A stretch of 64,000 nt of DNA from Bernardetia sp042180575. GTDB lineage: Bacteria; Bacteroidota; Bacteroidia; Cytophagales; Bernardetiaceae. Below, in pieces: positions 26,247-35,484 of the stretch. The notes beneath the pieces were generated by a model. It did not search any database and was not told the DNA's origin. It worked only from the letters and a program-made list of their open reading frames with translations. Location: positions 1,922,001 to 1,986,000 of the forward strand of contig NZ_CP170094.1 of assembly GCF_042180575.1 (NCBI RefSeq). Reading direction: 5' to 3'. The position numbers and the translations under genes were made by a program. How positions within the stretch are numbered: position 1 is the stretch's first letter; each line of letters begins with the position of its first letter.

Positions 26247-27158
26247 GAGCCTGTTCGAGTTTAGTTTAAAAAAAAAGAACATCAGATTTTTTTATTAGTT
26301 AAGTAATTGATTTTCAGTTACTAATTAAAATATCAATTTCTATGTTTACTAATGAATATTTATCTGATGCTCTTTGGCAATATATGAAAAAATTTATACC
26401 TTCTTCGTATTTGAAAAGAAAACGCAAACACAGTTTGTATAATTTATTTTCTGGTCTATTCTATCTTACTCGTTCAGGTAGCAGTTGGCGTTTGCTTCCT
26501 AGTAGTTATGGTGTTCCTTGGAGTAGCTTGTATGATTATTTCAGTAAGTGGCAGCAGACAGGTTGGTATAAAAAGCTGTTAGATAAGCTTGTTAGAAGGG
26601 AACGTATAGCACAAGGTAGAAATCCAAGACCTTCTTTGGGTTGTATAGACTCTCAAAGTGTTCAGAGTGTTTATGGAGGAGAGGCGATAGGAGTGGACGG
26701 CTATAAGCTCAAAAAAGGACGGAAACGGCATATTTTAGTAGATACGCAAGGAAATTTACTAGAATTAGAGATTAGTCCAGCCAATCAAGCCGATGTAAAT
26801 CAACTTGCTTATTTGTCGTATTTAGCTCAGTTTAGAGGCAGACCATTTTTCAAAATTCTTGCTGATGCAGGGTATAGAAGTGGGGCTTTGGCTACTGAAA
26901 TATTTAGTCAAACAGGAGTGCAAGTGGAAATTGTCAATAGTCCAAGAAGAGAAAAAAAAGATGATAAAGCATTTGTTCCACAACCCAAAAGATGGGTTGT
27001 AGAAAGAACATTTGCGTGGCTCAATCAGAACCGAAGACTAAAAGTAGATTATGAAAAAACAAGAAAATCTGCAAAGGCATTTGTGTATTTAGCTATGATT
27101 TTGAATCTCATAAACAAAGGAGCTAAAAGAAATAAAAAATAAAAACTCGAACAGGCTC
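26247..27158 (+). mobile_element. IS5-family (IS427/IS1031-type) element
   Basis: The inverted ends are GAGCCTGTTCGAGTTT (26247) and its complement ending GGCTC at 27158. The direct repeat TTA flanks it (26244-26246, 27159-27161). Length is 912 bp. It is intact and so inserted recently. Confidence 0.92.
26342..27142 (+). CDS. IS5-type transposase
   Basis: A 266-residue DDE transposase with an N-terminal DUF4096 domain (MKKFIPSSYLKRKRKHSLYN, RSGSSWRLLP) and a DDE_Tnp_1 domain. Catalytic segments are CIDSQSVQS (first D), LADAGYRSG (second D) and RWVVERTFAWLNQNRRL (E in the Y-less YREK-like signature). It is full length and has no frameshift, unlike many IS5 relatives that need frameshifting. 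It interrupts the restriction endonuclease gene. Confidence 0.93.
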   Translation: MFTNEYLSDALWQYMKKFIPSSYLKRKRKHSLYNLFSGLFYLTRSGSSWRLLPSSYGVPWSSLYDYFSKWQQTGWYKKLLDKLVRRERIAQGRNPRPSLGCIDSQSVQSVYGGEAIGVDGYKLKKGRKRHILVDTQGNLLELEISPANQADVNQLAYLSYLAQFRGRPFFKILADAGYRSGALATEIFSQTGVQVEIVNSPRREKKDDKAFVPQPKRWVVERTFAWLNQNRRLKVDYEKTRKSAKAFVYLAMILNLINKGAKRNKK

Positions 27159-27776
27159 TTAAAAAGAAGTCTCGATAAAATTTATGAAATAATCGTTTTT
27201 GCCCTTTTTTCTTCACTCGTTGAAGTGCTAGAAATTGATATTGAAGTTTCTTACAGCCCCTCTAAAAAGCCTATTTTAGAAGAGTTTTCTGATTTTACTT
27301 CTCGCATTTTAAATCTATCCACAGACAAAAATAACTTTAAAACTAAAGCAAAAATTCATAGAGTTGGAGTTACTAATGCAGCAGATAGAGGGTTGGATAT
27401 GTGGTCTAGTTTTGGTTTAGCAATTCAAATAAAACATCTTTCATTAAATGAAGAAATGGCTGAAAATATTGTCAATTCTATTACAGCAGATAGAATAGTA
27501 ATTGTATGTAAAAAAGCTGAACAAAAAATAATTCTTTCTCTTCTTAATCAAATTGGTTGGAAGTCAAAAATTCAGACTATTGTAACAGAAGTAGATTTAA
27601 TAAATTGGTATGAAAAGGCTTTAAGAGGAGAAAACAACAATTTGATAGGACATAAAGTAATAGAAATTTTGAATAGCGAAATTGAAACAGAATTTCCTGC
27701 AACGAAAAATACAGAGTTTGAAGACTTTGTTAAATCAAGAAATTATCAACTGCTTTATACATAAAACTCTATAAAA

Positions 27777-27819
27777 AAACCTCCCCAAAAGAAAGATAAA
27801 CATTCTTTTGAGGAGGTTT
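27777..27819. terminator. Terminator of the restriction-modification locus
   Basis: AACCTCCCCAAAAGAA pairs with TTCTTTTGAGGAGGTT, shortly after the nuclease stop; the A/T tracts on both sides fit a bidirectional terminator. Confidence 0.75.
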
Positions 27820-27935
27820 CAATTAAAGTTAAATTAGAAAATGCACAATTATCTAGCAACCTTCAAAATTTGATGAGTTTGCTTAAATTAAAAGATAAAG
27901 AGTAATAAACTTAGAGTAGAGTTTTTGCGTTAATT

Positions 27936-28152
27936 ATGAAGAACATTAAAAAATATAATTATATGAATACTACCTATTTAGTTGATACAGAAGGAAATAA
28001 AATAGCTGTGCAAATTCCAATAGCTGAATGGAATTTGATTGAAAAAGAAATGCAAAAACTACGTAAAAAATTGAAATTAGTGAGAATTTTAAAAAAAATT
28101 AGAACCTGAAAGTTTAAACTGTCAAGCCACTTTTAAAATTTCAGACAGATTG
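27936..28152 (+). pseudogene. Orphan antitoxin-like gene, frameshifted
   Basis: The frame MKNIKKYNYMNTTYLVDTEG continues NKIAVQIPIAEWNLIEKEMQ and stops at 28109. The VDTEGNKIAVQIPIAEW segment resembles small antitoxins of RelE/ParE-type pairs that begin with a short beta-hairpin. A one-base shift in the eight-A run at about 28091-28098 continues the protein as KLEPESLNCQATFKISDRL. No toxin gene is nearby. A similar tail occurs at 8697-8790. Confidence 0.45.
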
Positions 28153-28360
28153 TAATAACCTATAAATAATTTTGCCCAGTTACTTAACCCAAAACTTTCT
28201 ATCTATTTGTATAAAGCCTATTCAAAGTGTTAAAATTGAATAGGTTTTTTGTTTGTGCTTATAAATTCTATTAAAAATCAAAATTAGAGAATTACTTTAG
28301 AGAGTTTTATCAAACTCTTTGTTACTTTTGTGGCTACAAATTTTATTTAAAACTTGATTT

Positions 28361-28888
28361 ATGCCAAATCTTCATTCTAAATACGTGTTAAGACTTTTAT
28401 ACTCTTCTCTTATTTGTTTTCCTTTTTTACTCTCTAGTTGTGAAAACTGCACTTTTATTAGTGATAATGTACAATTTGCAGCTATTTCCTTTTATGCAAA
28501 CGAAGATAGTGAAGTAGCTATAGACACAGCATTTAATAAAATTGTAGGGGTTTTTACTCGTACTAATGAAGTAATGCCTACTGCGCTATACGATTCTACA
28601 AATAAATTGAAGACTTTCGAACTGCCTATTTTCACTCGTGTAGATACAACAATGTTTGTTTTTTATAAATATAGAACTCTAAATTCGGTTCGTGATACTA
28701 TTCAAGATACTTTGACAATGAAATATAGAGTCAATGTAGAAATTTTACCTCCTGATTGTGGGTATGATGAAGCCATTAATAACGTAGAAATTCTTTACAG
28801 TACTTTTACTAGTGCGAAGGTAATAAGAGAAGAATTGAAAGAAATCAATGCAGATAATCCTTTACCTCATATCAGAATTATTCGATAA
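28361..28888 (+). CDS. DUF6452-like lipoprotein
   Basis: A 175-residue lipoprotein: LLYSSLICFPFLLSSCENCT with lipobox Cys at about 27 and a second Cys three residues later. The mature region has VQFAAISFYANEDSEVAIDT and a C-terminal CGYDEAINNVEIL motif. I associate this pattern with DUF6452, a Bacteroidota family usually followed by a DUF6048 beta-barrel gene, as here. The two start 27 bases apart, so they are probably one operon and one envelope complex. Function unknown. Confidence 0.65.
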   Translation: MPNLHSKYVLRLLYSSLICFPFLLSSCENCTFISDNVQFAAISFYANEDSEVAIDTAFNKIVGVFTRTNEVMPTALYDSTNKLKTFELPIFTRVDTTMFVFYKYRTLNSVRDTIQDTLTMKYRVNVEILPPDCGYDEAINNVEILYSTFTSAKVIREELKEINADNPLPHIRIIR

Positions 28889-28915
28889 GTTAAAATAGAT
28901 TTAATTGTAACTATA

Positions 28916-29686
28916 ATGAAAAAAAAATATTTTAATTTTTTTACACCATTTTTTTTGACAACTCTATTATTTATTTCATTTTTTGGAATGAATACTGTTT
29001 TGGCACAATTTACAACAAATGATACTACACAAGTAGTTGTAAAAAAGAAAAAAGAACCAAAGTCTCCAGCCGTTTATACACCTATTTCTTTTCGTTTGGG
29101 ATTAGATATGTGGTCTATGATTAATAATGCTCGTAATCCAAATATTTTGCGTTTTAATGGTAATGCAGAAATTACCTTGAACAATATTTGGTTTGCTGTT
29201 TTGGAAGGTGGTTATGGTGATGCACTTTCCTTCAAAGATATTCCAAATTCTTTTGAGTATCAAAATGTAGGTTATTTTGGTACAATAGGTGTGGAATATA
29301 ATGTAATACACCGTCTTTTGGATAGAGAAGCTATTGTTTTGGGAGCAAAATATGGTTTTGCTAACTTTTCTCACAAAGTAAATTATAATATTGATGATCG
29401 TTATTGGGATTTAGAAGCTGTCGAAAATCCACGTACCCGTTTTTCAAGACAATTAAATGAAGATAATATAACTTTTAGTTGGGCAGAAATTAATGCTGGA
29501 TTAAAAGTAAATCTAGCTAGAAAAGGATTTTTATCGCATATCTACATGAGTTATTTGTTCAGAATTCGTATGCGAATCAATCAACCAGATGATGTACTTG
29601 CTAAACCCACAACGATTGCAGGTTTTGGGCAAAATGATAAGCCTGTAAACCTTGGTTTTAGTTACTTTCTGAGTTATGAATTTTAA
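28916..29686 (+). CDS. DUF6048-like outer-membrane protein
   Basis: A 256-residue exported protein with a signal peptide (FFLTTLLFISFFGMNTVLAQ). After a Lys-rich linker (VVKKKKEPKSPAVYTP) the rest alternates hydrophobic and polar residues with aromatic strand ends, typical of a small beta-barrel. It ends in a strand LGFSYFLSYEF with a terminal Phe, the usual BAM signal. It follows the DUF6452-like lipoprotein closely. The family assignment is by context and memory; the barrel call is from sequence. Confidence 0.65.
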   Translation: MKKKYFNFFTPFFLTTLLFISFFGMNTVLAQFTTNDTTQVVVKKKKEPKSPAVYTPISFRLGLDMWSMINNARNPNILRFNGNAEITLNNIWFAVLEGGYGDALSFKDIPNSFEYQNVGYFGTIGVEYNVIHRLLDREAIVLGAKYGFANFSHKVNYNIDDRYWDLEAVENPRTRFSRQLNEDNITFSWAEINAGLKVNLARKGFLSHIYMSYLFRIRMRINQPDDVLAKPTTIAGFGQNDKPVNLGFSYFLSYEF

Positions 29687-29775
29687 GTGTATAATATGTT
29701 GCTTGTATAGACATAAACAAAAAAAAGTATTCAATTAAAGCTAAAGAAAATACGTCCTCAGAAGCAAACATATAA

Positions 29776-30696
29776 TTATGCCTTGAAATTCAATTTTAAT
29801 TGCTCGCAATATTCCATAAAATCACATTTATAAGGAGAAAGACAATACTCTCCCATTTCTATTTTTGGCTCTTCGCTCGCAAGTACAGTTTTGAATTTTT
29901 GTATTAATGAATCTATATCTTTTATTCTTTCCTCTAATTCATTTTTTACATCAATTATATTTCCTTCGTTATTTTCATCTCTCAAAACGACATTGAATGT
30001 ATTGATGGCTGTTTCTCCAAACTTTTGTTTACAGATGAAATATTGAATTGCCAAATCATTCCAAATTACGTCCTGCATATAAATATGAGATTTGATTTCA
30101 TAAAAATCATACAAGTTTTCACTTATTTTATCCACCACATCACACATGACCAAAATATCACTTTCTATAAAAGTAGCTTCAAAAAGAGTGATTTTTTCGT
30201 TTTTTTTCAATAAAAAGTCTGTATAAGAAGGAAAATAACCAAAATTGAAACCTAGGTTTTCTTTTACATTGATTCCATTTTCAAAATTTTGTTCTCTAAA
30301 AAGGTCTTCAAATTGATGTCCTTTTTTGAAAAGTGCTAGTGTTTTTGCGCTTGGTGGAGTGCGTTCTTTTTTCTTGTGTTTGTCCAAATACAGATATTTT
30401 ACACATTGTTTTCCCTTGACAAATGAAGATTTAGAGAGATTCCAGTTTTGAAACTCTAAGGCAGACTGAGATTTATTTTCGTTTTTTTCTTGCTTTTCTT
30501 CTTCTTTAACTTCATTGATTTTCTCTTCCAAAAGACTAATCAAATGCAATGGATATTTTTCATTTCCTTTATATTGCTTGAGTTTTTTTATTGCTTTTTT
30601 ATAATTCGTAAAGCTAAGGTTGTAGTCTTTCATTTCGAAAGCTATTTTGCCTAGTTTTATCGAATTGCTGTCTATGAATTTTATGTAGTCATTCAT
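29776..30696 (-). CDS. Cas4-like PD-(D/E)xK nuclease with N-terminal helical repeats
   Basis: A 306-residue protein. Residues 1-75 look like a TPR-type helical pair (IDSNSIKLGKIAFEMKDYNL, SFTNYKKAIKKLKQY). From about 90 on, KGKQCVKYLYL supplies a first Cys, then FEATFIESDI, CDVVDKI and FYEIKSH give the D...ExK site, with DLAIQYF as the following QxxxY helix. The C-terminus CLSPYKCDFMEYC provides three more Cys, so a 4Fe-4S cluster like Cas4/AddB is likely. It resembles the nuclease half of DUF2779 proteins without their C-terminal part. No CRISPR array or cas gene is nearby. Role unknown; DNA repair or defence is plausible. Confidence 0.7.
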   Translation of the reverse strand: MNDYIKFIDSNSIKLGKIAFEMKDYNLSFTNYKKAIKKLKQYKGNEKYPLHLISLLEEKINEVKEEEKQEKNENKSQSALEFQNWNLSKSSFVKGKQCVKYLYLDKHKKKERTPPSAKTLALFKKGHQFEDLFREQNFENGINVKENLGFNFGYFPSYTDFLLKKNEKITLFEATFIESDILVMCDVVDKISENLYDFYEIKSHIYMQDVIWNDLAIQYFICKQKFGETAINTFNVVLRDENNEGNIIDVKNELEERIKDIDSLIQKFKTVLASEEPKIEMGEYCLSPYKCDFMEYCEQLKLNFKA

Positions 30697-30711
30697 GAGA
30701 AATGAGTAGTT

Positions 30712-31179
30712 TTAAAATTTAGGTGTTGGCATAACAGAATTCCACATAAAAATCATTGCTATTACTCCTCCCAAAAGCATAAAAGGAATCGTTATTTTGA
30801 TATACTTTGCACTAGGATTATTTCTTAAAAGTCCTGGATGATTTGCCATAAACTCTGCTCCACCTTTGAAATAAACCCACCAAGCCATTAGGATATATAA
30901 TCCTATAAGTGAAAAATGAAAAAATAATACTATCGGATTCATCATTCTAGGAGCAAAAAACTCAAAAATATTATTTGTCATTCCTGTCAAATCTCCTATT
31001 CCCATTATAACCCAAGGAATATTTCCAAAGAAAACCCAGCCTTTGAAGTAGTTATCATACCCTTCTTTTAGTTCAGGATTCTGTTCTATGTACTTATTAG
31101 CTCTAAATTTTAGGATAACACCGTTGAGCAGTGTTACTAAAATGAATAGTATCCAGCCATGTTTGAATATAAGTTCCAT
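30712..31179 (-). CDS. Small integral membrane protein
   Basis: A 155-residue protein with about four membrane helices (ILFILVTLLNGVI, WVFFGNIPWVIMGIGDL, VLFFHFSLIGLYILMAWWVY, ITIPFMLLGGVIAMIFMW). It has no signal peptide and no recognised domain. It ends 28 bases upstream of the boundary of the IS5-like element to its left. Function unknown. Confidence 0.6.
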   Translation of the reverse strand: MELIFKHGWILFILVTLLNGVILKFRANKYIEQNPELKEGYDNYFKGWVFFGNIPWVIMGIGDLTGMTNNIFEFFAPRMMNPIVLFFHFSLIGLYILMAWWVYFKGGAEFMANHPGLLRNNPSAKYIKITIPFMLLGGVIAMIFMWNSVMPTPKF

Positions 31180-31207
31180 TTTTTAAGTGATTAGTTTTTG
31201 TAGATAA

Positions 31208-32206
31208 TAGACTTTATTACGATAATTTTTGATAGGTTATTCTTGTCTTTACCCTTAAATTATGAATACCACACGCAATTTCCATGACTTGGTCTCTTAC
31301 CTCTTCTCCCCACAATCGGATTTCATCTAAGACAATTCTAAGTCTTTTTACTCCTGCTATGCTGTGTTCTGCACGTACTCTACGACTAGACTTTTTACTA
31401 TTTTCAGCCTTGTCCTGCTCCGATAATTCTTTTCCTCTAGGCTTTTTTTTGGGTTGCTCAATAAGGACACCTTTAGGTCTATGACCTTGATAACCAGTAT
31501 CTTGATGAAGAATAGTTCCCTCAGGAAAGGTAATATCATCTTCTTCTAATAAACGTTTATCGTGTACTTTTCCTGTTTCTGTATCTCCTAAAAAAACTAC
31601 CTCTTGATGTTTATCTGTAACTAAAGTATTTTTTATAGTGTGCTTTTTTTTTTCCACTATATACTTCTTTTTGAGCTTTGTAATCGGAGGGACGAGGAAT
31701 TTCACGTTCGCTTCCATCTACCCATAACTCTAAGGCTTTACCTGCTTCTTCAACACGATCTGCAAGTTTTATTGTCCATTCCGATTCATTTCTTGCAGGC
31801 AATACATTAATTTTTCTTAAACTTTCTTTTAAAATGGGAAGAAGGCTGTTAATCCATTGATTAACTTTTCCTTGAGAAACATCAAAAGTAAGAGCTAAAG
31901 ATTCCTGTAAAGGGTTGTTTTTCAAGTAGTAAAGGATAAAAAAAAGTTTCATTTCACTACCTTTTAGTTGTATTTTTGCGTGTTCTCGGAAGGTGGGCTT
32001 ATTTCTAGCCTTTCCTTTGAGGTCATAATACATATAATGTTTTTCCCAAAGTGGAGAAAAAGTAGCTAATAACTCATCAAACTCTTTGATAGTCAAGCTA
32101 GTAAGAGCCATAAAAGGCTTTTCTTTTTTACGTAAGTTAGGTAAATCAATCATAAAGTAAGGATAAAATGACCGCTAATATAATAAAATTTACGTTTTAA
32201 AGTCTA
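31208..32206 (-). mobile_element. IS5-superfamily (ISL2-like) element
   Basis: The ends begin TAGACTTTA at 31208 and its complement ends at 32206, with partial similarity further in (ACG..AATTTT). ATAA occurs on both sides (31204-31207 and 32207-32210) as a likely target duplication. Length 999 bp, with one frameshifted transposase. Confidence 0.75.
31217..32153 (-). pseudogene. IS5/ISL2-type transposase, one shift in an A10 run
   Basis: The first part (32153 to about 31640) shows an HTH_Tnp_4-like domain (KLFFILYYLKNNPLQESLAL, DVSQGKVNQWINSLLPIL) and the first catalytic segment LWVDGSEREIPRP. The second part shows LHQDTGYQGHRP with the second D and RVRAEHSIAGVKRLR with the E. The frames join at a run of ten A residues (plus strand T run, about 31644-31653): one A fewer would give a single 311-residue protein. 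This may be a decayed gene or a natural slippage site, which is common in IS5-group elements. Confidence 0.85.
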
Positions 32207-32229
32207 ATAATAAAACAAGATTTTTTTTA

Positions 32230-32694
32230 TCAAAAATCCCAACGCCAAAACTTCCATTTACCCTCACATTTTACGCCCCATTTATTGGCTTTTTTATCTA
32301 AATCCATGTACCAATAATTGAAACCTTCTTCAAAACCAGCTCCTATTGTAAGAGAATTCCAAGCTATACTTAAACTACTAAAGATAATTAATATTCCAAT
32401 ACAAATCCTGTATAAAACCTTGATTACCTTACTTTCGTTGTAGAATTTTATGAATTTTGAAATGACTAACTGAAGTATAATTAGTATAATACTCCAAACA
32501 AGTGTATTCCAAATTACACCAAAAACACTATAATAACGTTCTAACGAAGTTCCTAAAGATTGTTCTGCAAAAACGAAAGGACTAGCATAATAAGTAGGAA
32601 ACATGTCTTGCCCTGTACTACAATTATATTCAATCCTTATAATTAATGATAAAACAAGTCCTAGGGCAATAAATGGAATTAGTATGTATTTCAT
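32230..32694 (-). CDS. Small membrane protein of unknown function
   Basis: A 154-residue protein with an N-terminal signal-anchor (ILIPFIALGLVLSLII) and two further membrane helices (VIWNTLVWSIILIILQLVIS and IGILIIFSSLSIAW). The C-terminus is rich in Trp, Lys and Gly (DLDKKANKWGVKCEGKWKFW). No domain recognised. It lies 12 bases downstream of the OmpA-type gene on the same strand and could be co-transcribed. Confidence 0.55.
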   Translation of the reverse strand: MKYILIPFIALGLVLSLIIRIEYNCSTGQDMFPTYYASPFVFAEQSLGTSLERYYSVFGVIWNTLVWSIILIILQLVISKFIKFYNESKVIKVLYRICIGILIIFSSLSIAWNSLTIGAGFEEGFNYWYMDLDKKANKWGVKCEGKWKFWRWDF

Positions 32695-32706
32695 TTTTTT
32701 TTAAGA

Positions 32707-34836
32707 TTAATAACTCAAAATCTTAAATTCCACTCTACGATTAAGTTTTTTACTTTCCTCATCTCTTTGTCGTGTAATGGGTTGTGTACTTCCATACGGA
32801 CGAGTTTCGATTCTTAATTTATCAATTTTTTTCTTGACTAAATAATCTTGAATTGCTTTTACACGCAGTGCAGAAAGTTTCATATTCATAGTAGGTATTC
32901 CTTCAAGGTCGGTGTGTCCTTCTACTTCTATTTTTATGGTCGGATTCTCTAGCATAAAAATAACTAAACGGTCAAGCTCTGGATAAGATTCTACTAAAAG
33001 TTCATTTGTTCCTCGTTTGAAAAAGACATTATTCAGCCTTATTTTTTGTCCAACTTCTATTGGAGTAAGGTATAAATCTCGTTTTATTTCTTTATAGACT
33101 TCATTTCCTCTAGCATCAATATTTTCACTTACCGACACAAAACCTCTTGACTTTGCCAAGAAACCATAATTTGAATTTGGTGGTAAAGCTATTTTATAAC
33201 TCCCTGTTTGTGGGTCGGCTTGAGCTGTTCCTGCATTGTCTCCTGATGGCAACATTTCATAAAAAATTTCTGCACCGATTGGTTCTTTTGTTTTGGAATT
33301 ATAGACTGTTCCTGAAATAAGTAAAATTGGGTCTGGACGAACTTCTACGTGGAGTTTTGCACGATAAATATCTAGCTCAGAAACTGTCGTTTTGTTTGAA
33401 TGTTTGGAAGAAGAAAAATAAGCATATTCTCCACTAGCATCAATAGAATAACCTGCATCCCAACCTGCTGAATTCAGAACATTTCCCAAATTCAACGGCT
33501 CACTCCAATTTGTCCATGTATCATCTAACCTACGACTAACATACATATCAAAACTTCCATAACCACTACGTCCATCCGAAGCAAAATAAAGCGTTTTGTT
33601 ATCCGATGAAAGTGTAGGCGTAATTTCAGAAGCTGCCGAATTGAGCATATTGCCCATATTTTTTGGGGCAGACCAAGAGTTATCTTTTTGTAAAAAACTA
33701 ACATACAAATCTCGTGAACCGAACGTGTCTTCTCTACGAATAGCCATAATCAAAACTTTGCGATTGGGAGCAAGACAAATCTCTGCATATCTATCAGTAT
33801 TATAAAAATCCTTGATTTTCAAAGGTTCTGGGTACGACCAAGAACCATCAATAGTTTTGTATGAGATTGATGCACCTTGATCCATTTTTCCATTAGGTAA
33901 ATAAGCATTAGCAAGCAAAATAACATTCCCATCAGGTGTTACCGAACACACATAATTGTGTTGATTATTATTTACAGGTTCACCTAATCGCTGTGCTTCA
34001 CTCCAAACTGTGTCTGAAAGGTGACGAGAAAACCAAACATCATCATTTTCTTTTCCTGCTGAAATAGAAGGTGTGTTTTGTGGATGGTCTTTTCTATCAA
34101 AAAAAAGTGTTTTTCCATCAGGAGAAATAATGGGTAAAATTTCGCTATACGAAGAATTTACTGTTCTTGGAAGGCGTTCTACTTCATTGAAAGGAATAAC
34201 TGGTGTGATATTTATTTCTGCCTTTATTTGTATATCGCTTTCCGAAATTCCGATGGCATCAATACTATTCCATCCTCCTACATCAATGGTATTGAGTTTT
34301 ATTTTTACAGCTTTTACTCTATAAGTTGTTTTTTGTTTTAGATAAACATTGAGCATTCTACCTTGTGTAGAAATTGGTTCTGTTCGCTGATTTTTATAAA
34401 TCAAATGTCCTTTATCTTCTGTATCGTAGAGAATAATCGCCGAAACTGCACCAGCACCAAAACTCTCTGCAATAGCAATTTGCTTCACAAAAATAGCTTT
34501 TTCAAAACCCACTTTTATCCATTCATCTTGACGAGCTTCTGGACGTGCTGGCGACCAAGCACACGGACTTTGCCAAATAGCAGGCAAAACATTTGGTTTT
34601 CCTAAAACTTGTGTTGCTGTATGTTGGGTAGGGTTATTTTCATCAAAATATTCAGAAGAAAAATCAATGAGTTTGCTTGCCCAAAAAACATTTGTATTTG
34701 TTTGTGCCTTTGATAGGGAGGAGAAAAAAAATATCCCAAAAAAAATGATAAACATAGAAAAGCTGACTTTTCTTGAATAAGAAAAAAAATCAGCTAAAGA
34801 ATTGTCCAATAAGTAAAAGTTTTGTAGCATAAACAC
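32707..34836 (-). CDS. OmpA-family protein with WD40-like (PD40) repeats
   Basis: A 709-residue exported protein. A signal sequence ends at SSLSKAQ; the start at 34836 leaves a long N-region, and a Met 27 codons later (34755) would give a shorter one. The N-terminal 200 residues look like a discoidin-type beta-sandwich (VFWASKLIDFSSEYFDENNP). PD40 beta-propeller repeats follow (SPDGKTLFFDRKD, TPDGNVILLANA, SSDNKTLYFASDG), then a CarboxypepD-like domain, then an OmpA domain (IEVEGHTDLEG, LSALRVKAIQDYL). It probably binds peptidoglycan; related Bacteroidota proteins include PorE of the type IX secretion machinery, but identity is not proven. Confidence 0.85.
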   Translation of the reverse strand: MFMLQNFYLLDNSLADFFSYSRKVSFSMFIIFFGIFFFSSLSKAQTNTNVFWASKLIDFSSEYFDENNPTQHTATQVLGKPNVLPAIWQSPCAWSPARPEARQDEWIKVGFEKAIFVKQIAIAESFGAGAVSAIILYDTEDKGHLIYKNQRTEPISTQGRMLNVYLKQKTTYRVKAVKIKLNTIDVGGWNSIDAIGISESDIQIKAEINITPVIPFNEVERLPRTVNSSYSEILPIISPDGKTLFFDRKDHPQNTPSISAGKENDDVWFSRHLSDTVWSEAQRLGEPVNNNQHNYVCSVTPDGNVILLANAYLPNGKMDQGASISYKTIDGSWSYPEPLKIKDFYNTDRYAEICLAPNRKVLIMAIRREDTFGSRDLYVSFLQKDNSWSAPKNMGNMLNSAASEITPTLSSDNKTLYFASDGRSGYGSFDMYVSRRLDDTWTNWSEPLNLGNVLNSAGWDAGYSIDASGEYAYFSSSKHSNKTTVSELDIYRAKLHVEVRPDPILLISGTVYNSKTKEPIGAEIFYEMLPSGDNAGTAQADPQTGSYKIALPPNSNYGFLAKSRGFVSVSENIDARGNEVYKEIKRDLYLTPIEVGQKIRLNNVFFKRGTNELLVESYPELDRLVIFMLENPTIKIEVEGHTDLEGIPTMNMKLSALRVKAIQDYLVKKKIDKLRIETRPYGSTQPITRQRDEESKKLNRRVEFKILSY

Positions 34837-34896
34837 AAAGATACATAGAGAATGGAAATAAGATAGTTAAAATTTACTTCCTTTTTTTCTATTTGT

Positions 34897-35406
34897 TTAG
34901 TCCCAATCTTGAGCCACAAATTTCATTCTTTTTCCGTCTTCTGAAGAAAGTGTTAGAAAATGTCCTTCTAATTTGTAAGTTATCATATCAGCAAGGTTTT
35001 TTCCAAAACTGGTTTCTAGTTCCATATTTTGCTGACAAGCTTTTCTTGTCATTCCTATTTGAGAGAACGTTATATTATTACTTAAATTAGTTTTTTCGTT
35101 GGTCGAAATTGAAAAAAAGATATTGTTACACCCCATAAATGCACTTCCTTGTGCAAGTCGCTTACCTTCTAAGTCAGTTGTAATTTCTTTTAGTTTGGTA
35201 AGGTCTAGTTTAGCTCCTACTTTTATGAAGTCTTCTTTTGAAAAATTATTTCCTTCATTTACATTCATATCTGTTAGCATCCAAACTCTAGCTAATTTTT
35301 GATTTTCGGTAAGGTTTGTTGTTTTTTTATTGCTTTTGCAGCTTGAAAATAAAATGGCAGTTGAAAAAATTATAAGTAAAGATAAAAAAAATGGCTTGAT
35401 ATGCAT
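34897..35406 (-). CDS. META-domain (HslJ-like) lipoprotein
   Basis: A 169-residue lipoprotein with SPII signal (LLIIFSTAILFSSCKSNKKT, Cys at about 23). The mature part starts LARVWMLTDMNVN and contains GSAFMGCNNIFFSI and ITFSQIGMTRKACQ, which are the conserved strands of the META domain found in HslJ and META-domain heat-shock lipoproteins. The paired cysteines (MGCNN, KACQ) are typical. Function of the family is not well defined, though HslJ is linked to envelope stress. Confidence 0.8.
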   Translation of the reverse strand: MHIKPFFLSLLIIFSTAILFSSCKSNKKTTNLTENQKLARVWMLTDMNVNEGNNFSKEDFIKVGAKLDLTKLKEITTDLEGKRLAQGSAFMGCNNIFFSISTNEKTNLSNNITFSQIGMTRKACQQNMELETSFGKNLADMITYKLEGHFLTLSSEDGKRMKFVAQDWD

Positions 35407-35484
35407 CTTTGGTTTTAGTTTTAATGAATAATAATAATGTAGTTCATAAACTAACTTTTTGTGAATAATGTTTTTATAAAAAAA

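Larger units (their letters stand above)
25803..27764 (+). pseudogene. Type II restriction endonuclease (HaeII-like), split by an IS
   Basis: The gene runs 25803-26246, is interrupted by the IS at 26247-27158 with its TTA target duplication, and resumes at 27162. Removing the IS and one TTA gives a continuous frame (WKEKGL joined to KRSLDKIYEIIVFALF) of 348 residues, close to the about 350 of HaeII. The C-terminal half has a PD-(D/E)xK-like core, ADRGLDMWSSFGLAIQIKHL. The match to the HaeII family is from memory of that motif and the neighbouring m5C methyltransferase. The enzyme is inactivated while the methyltransferase is intact. Confidence 0.8.

Noticed and set aside
29776..30696. cas4 gene of a CRISPR system
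   Set aside because: No other cas gene or repeat array is in the window, and the N-terminal helical part is not Cas4-like.
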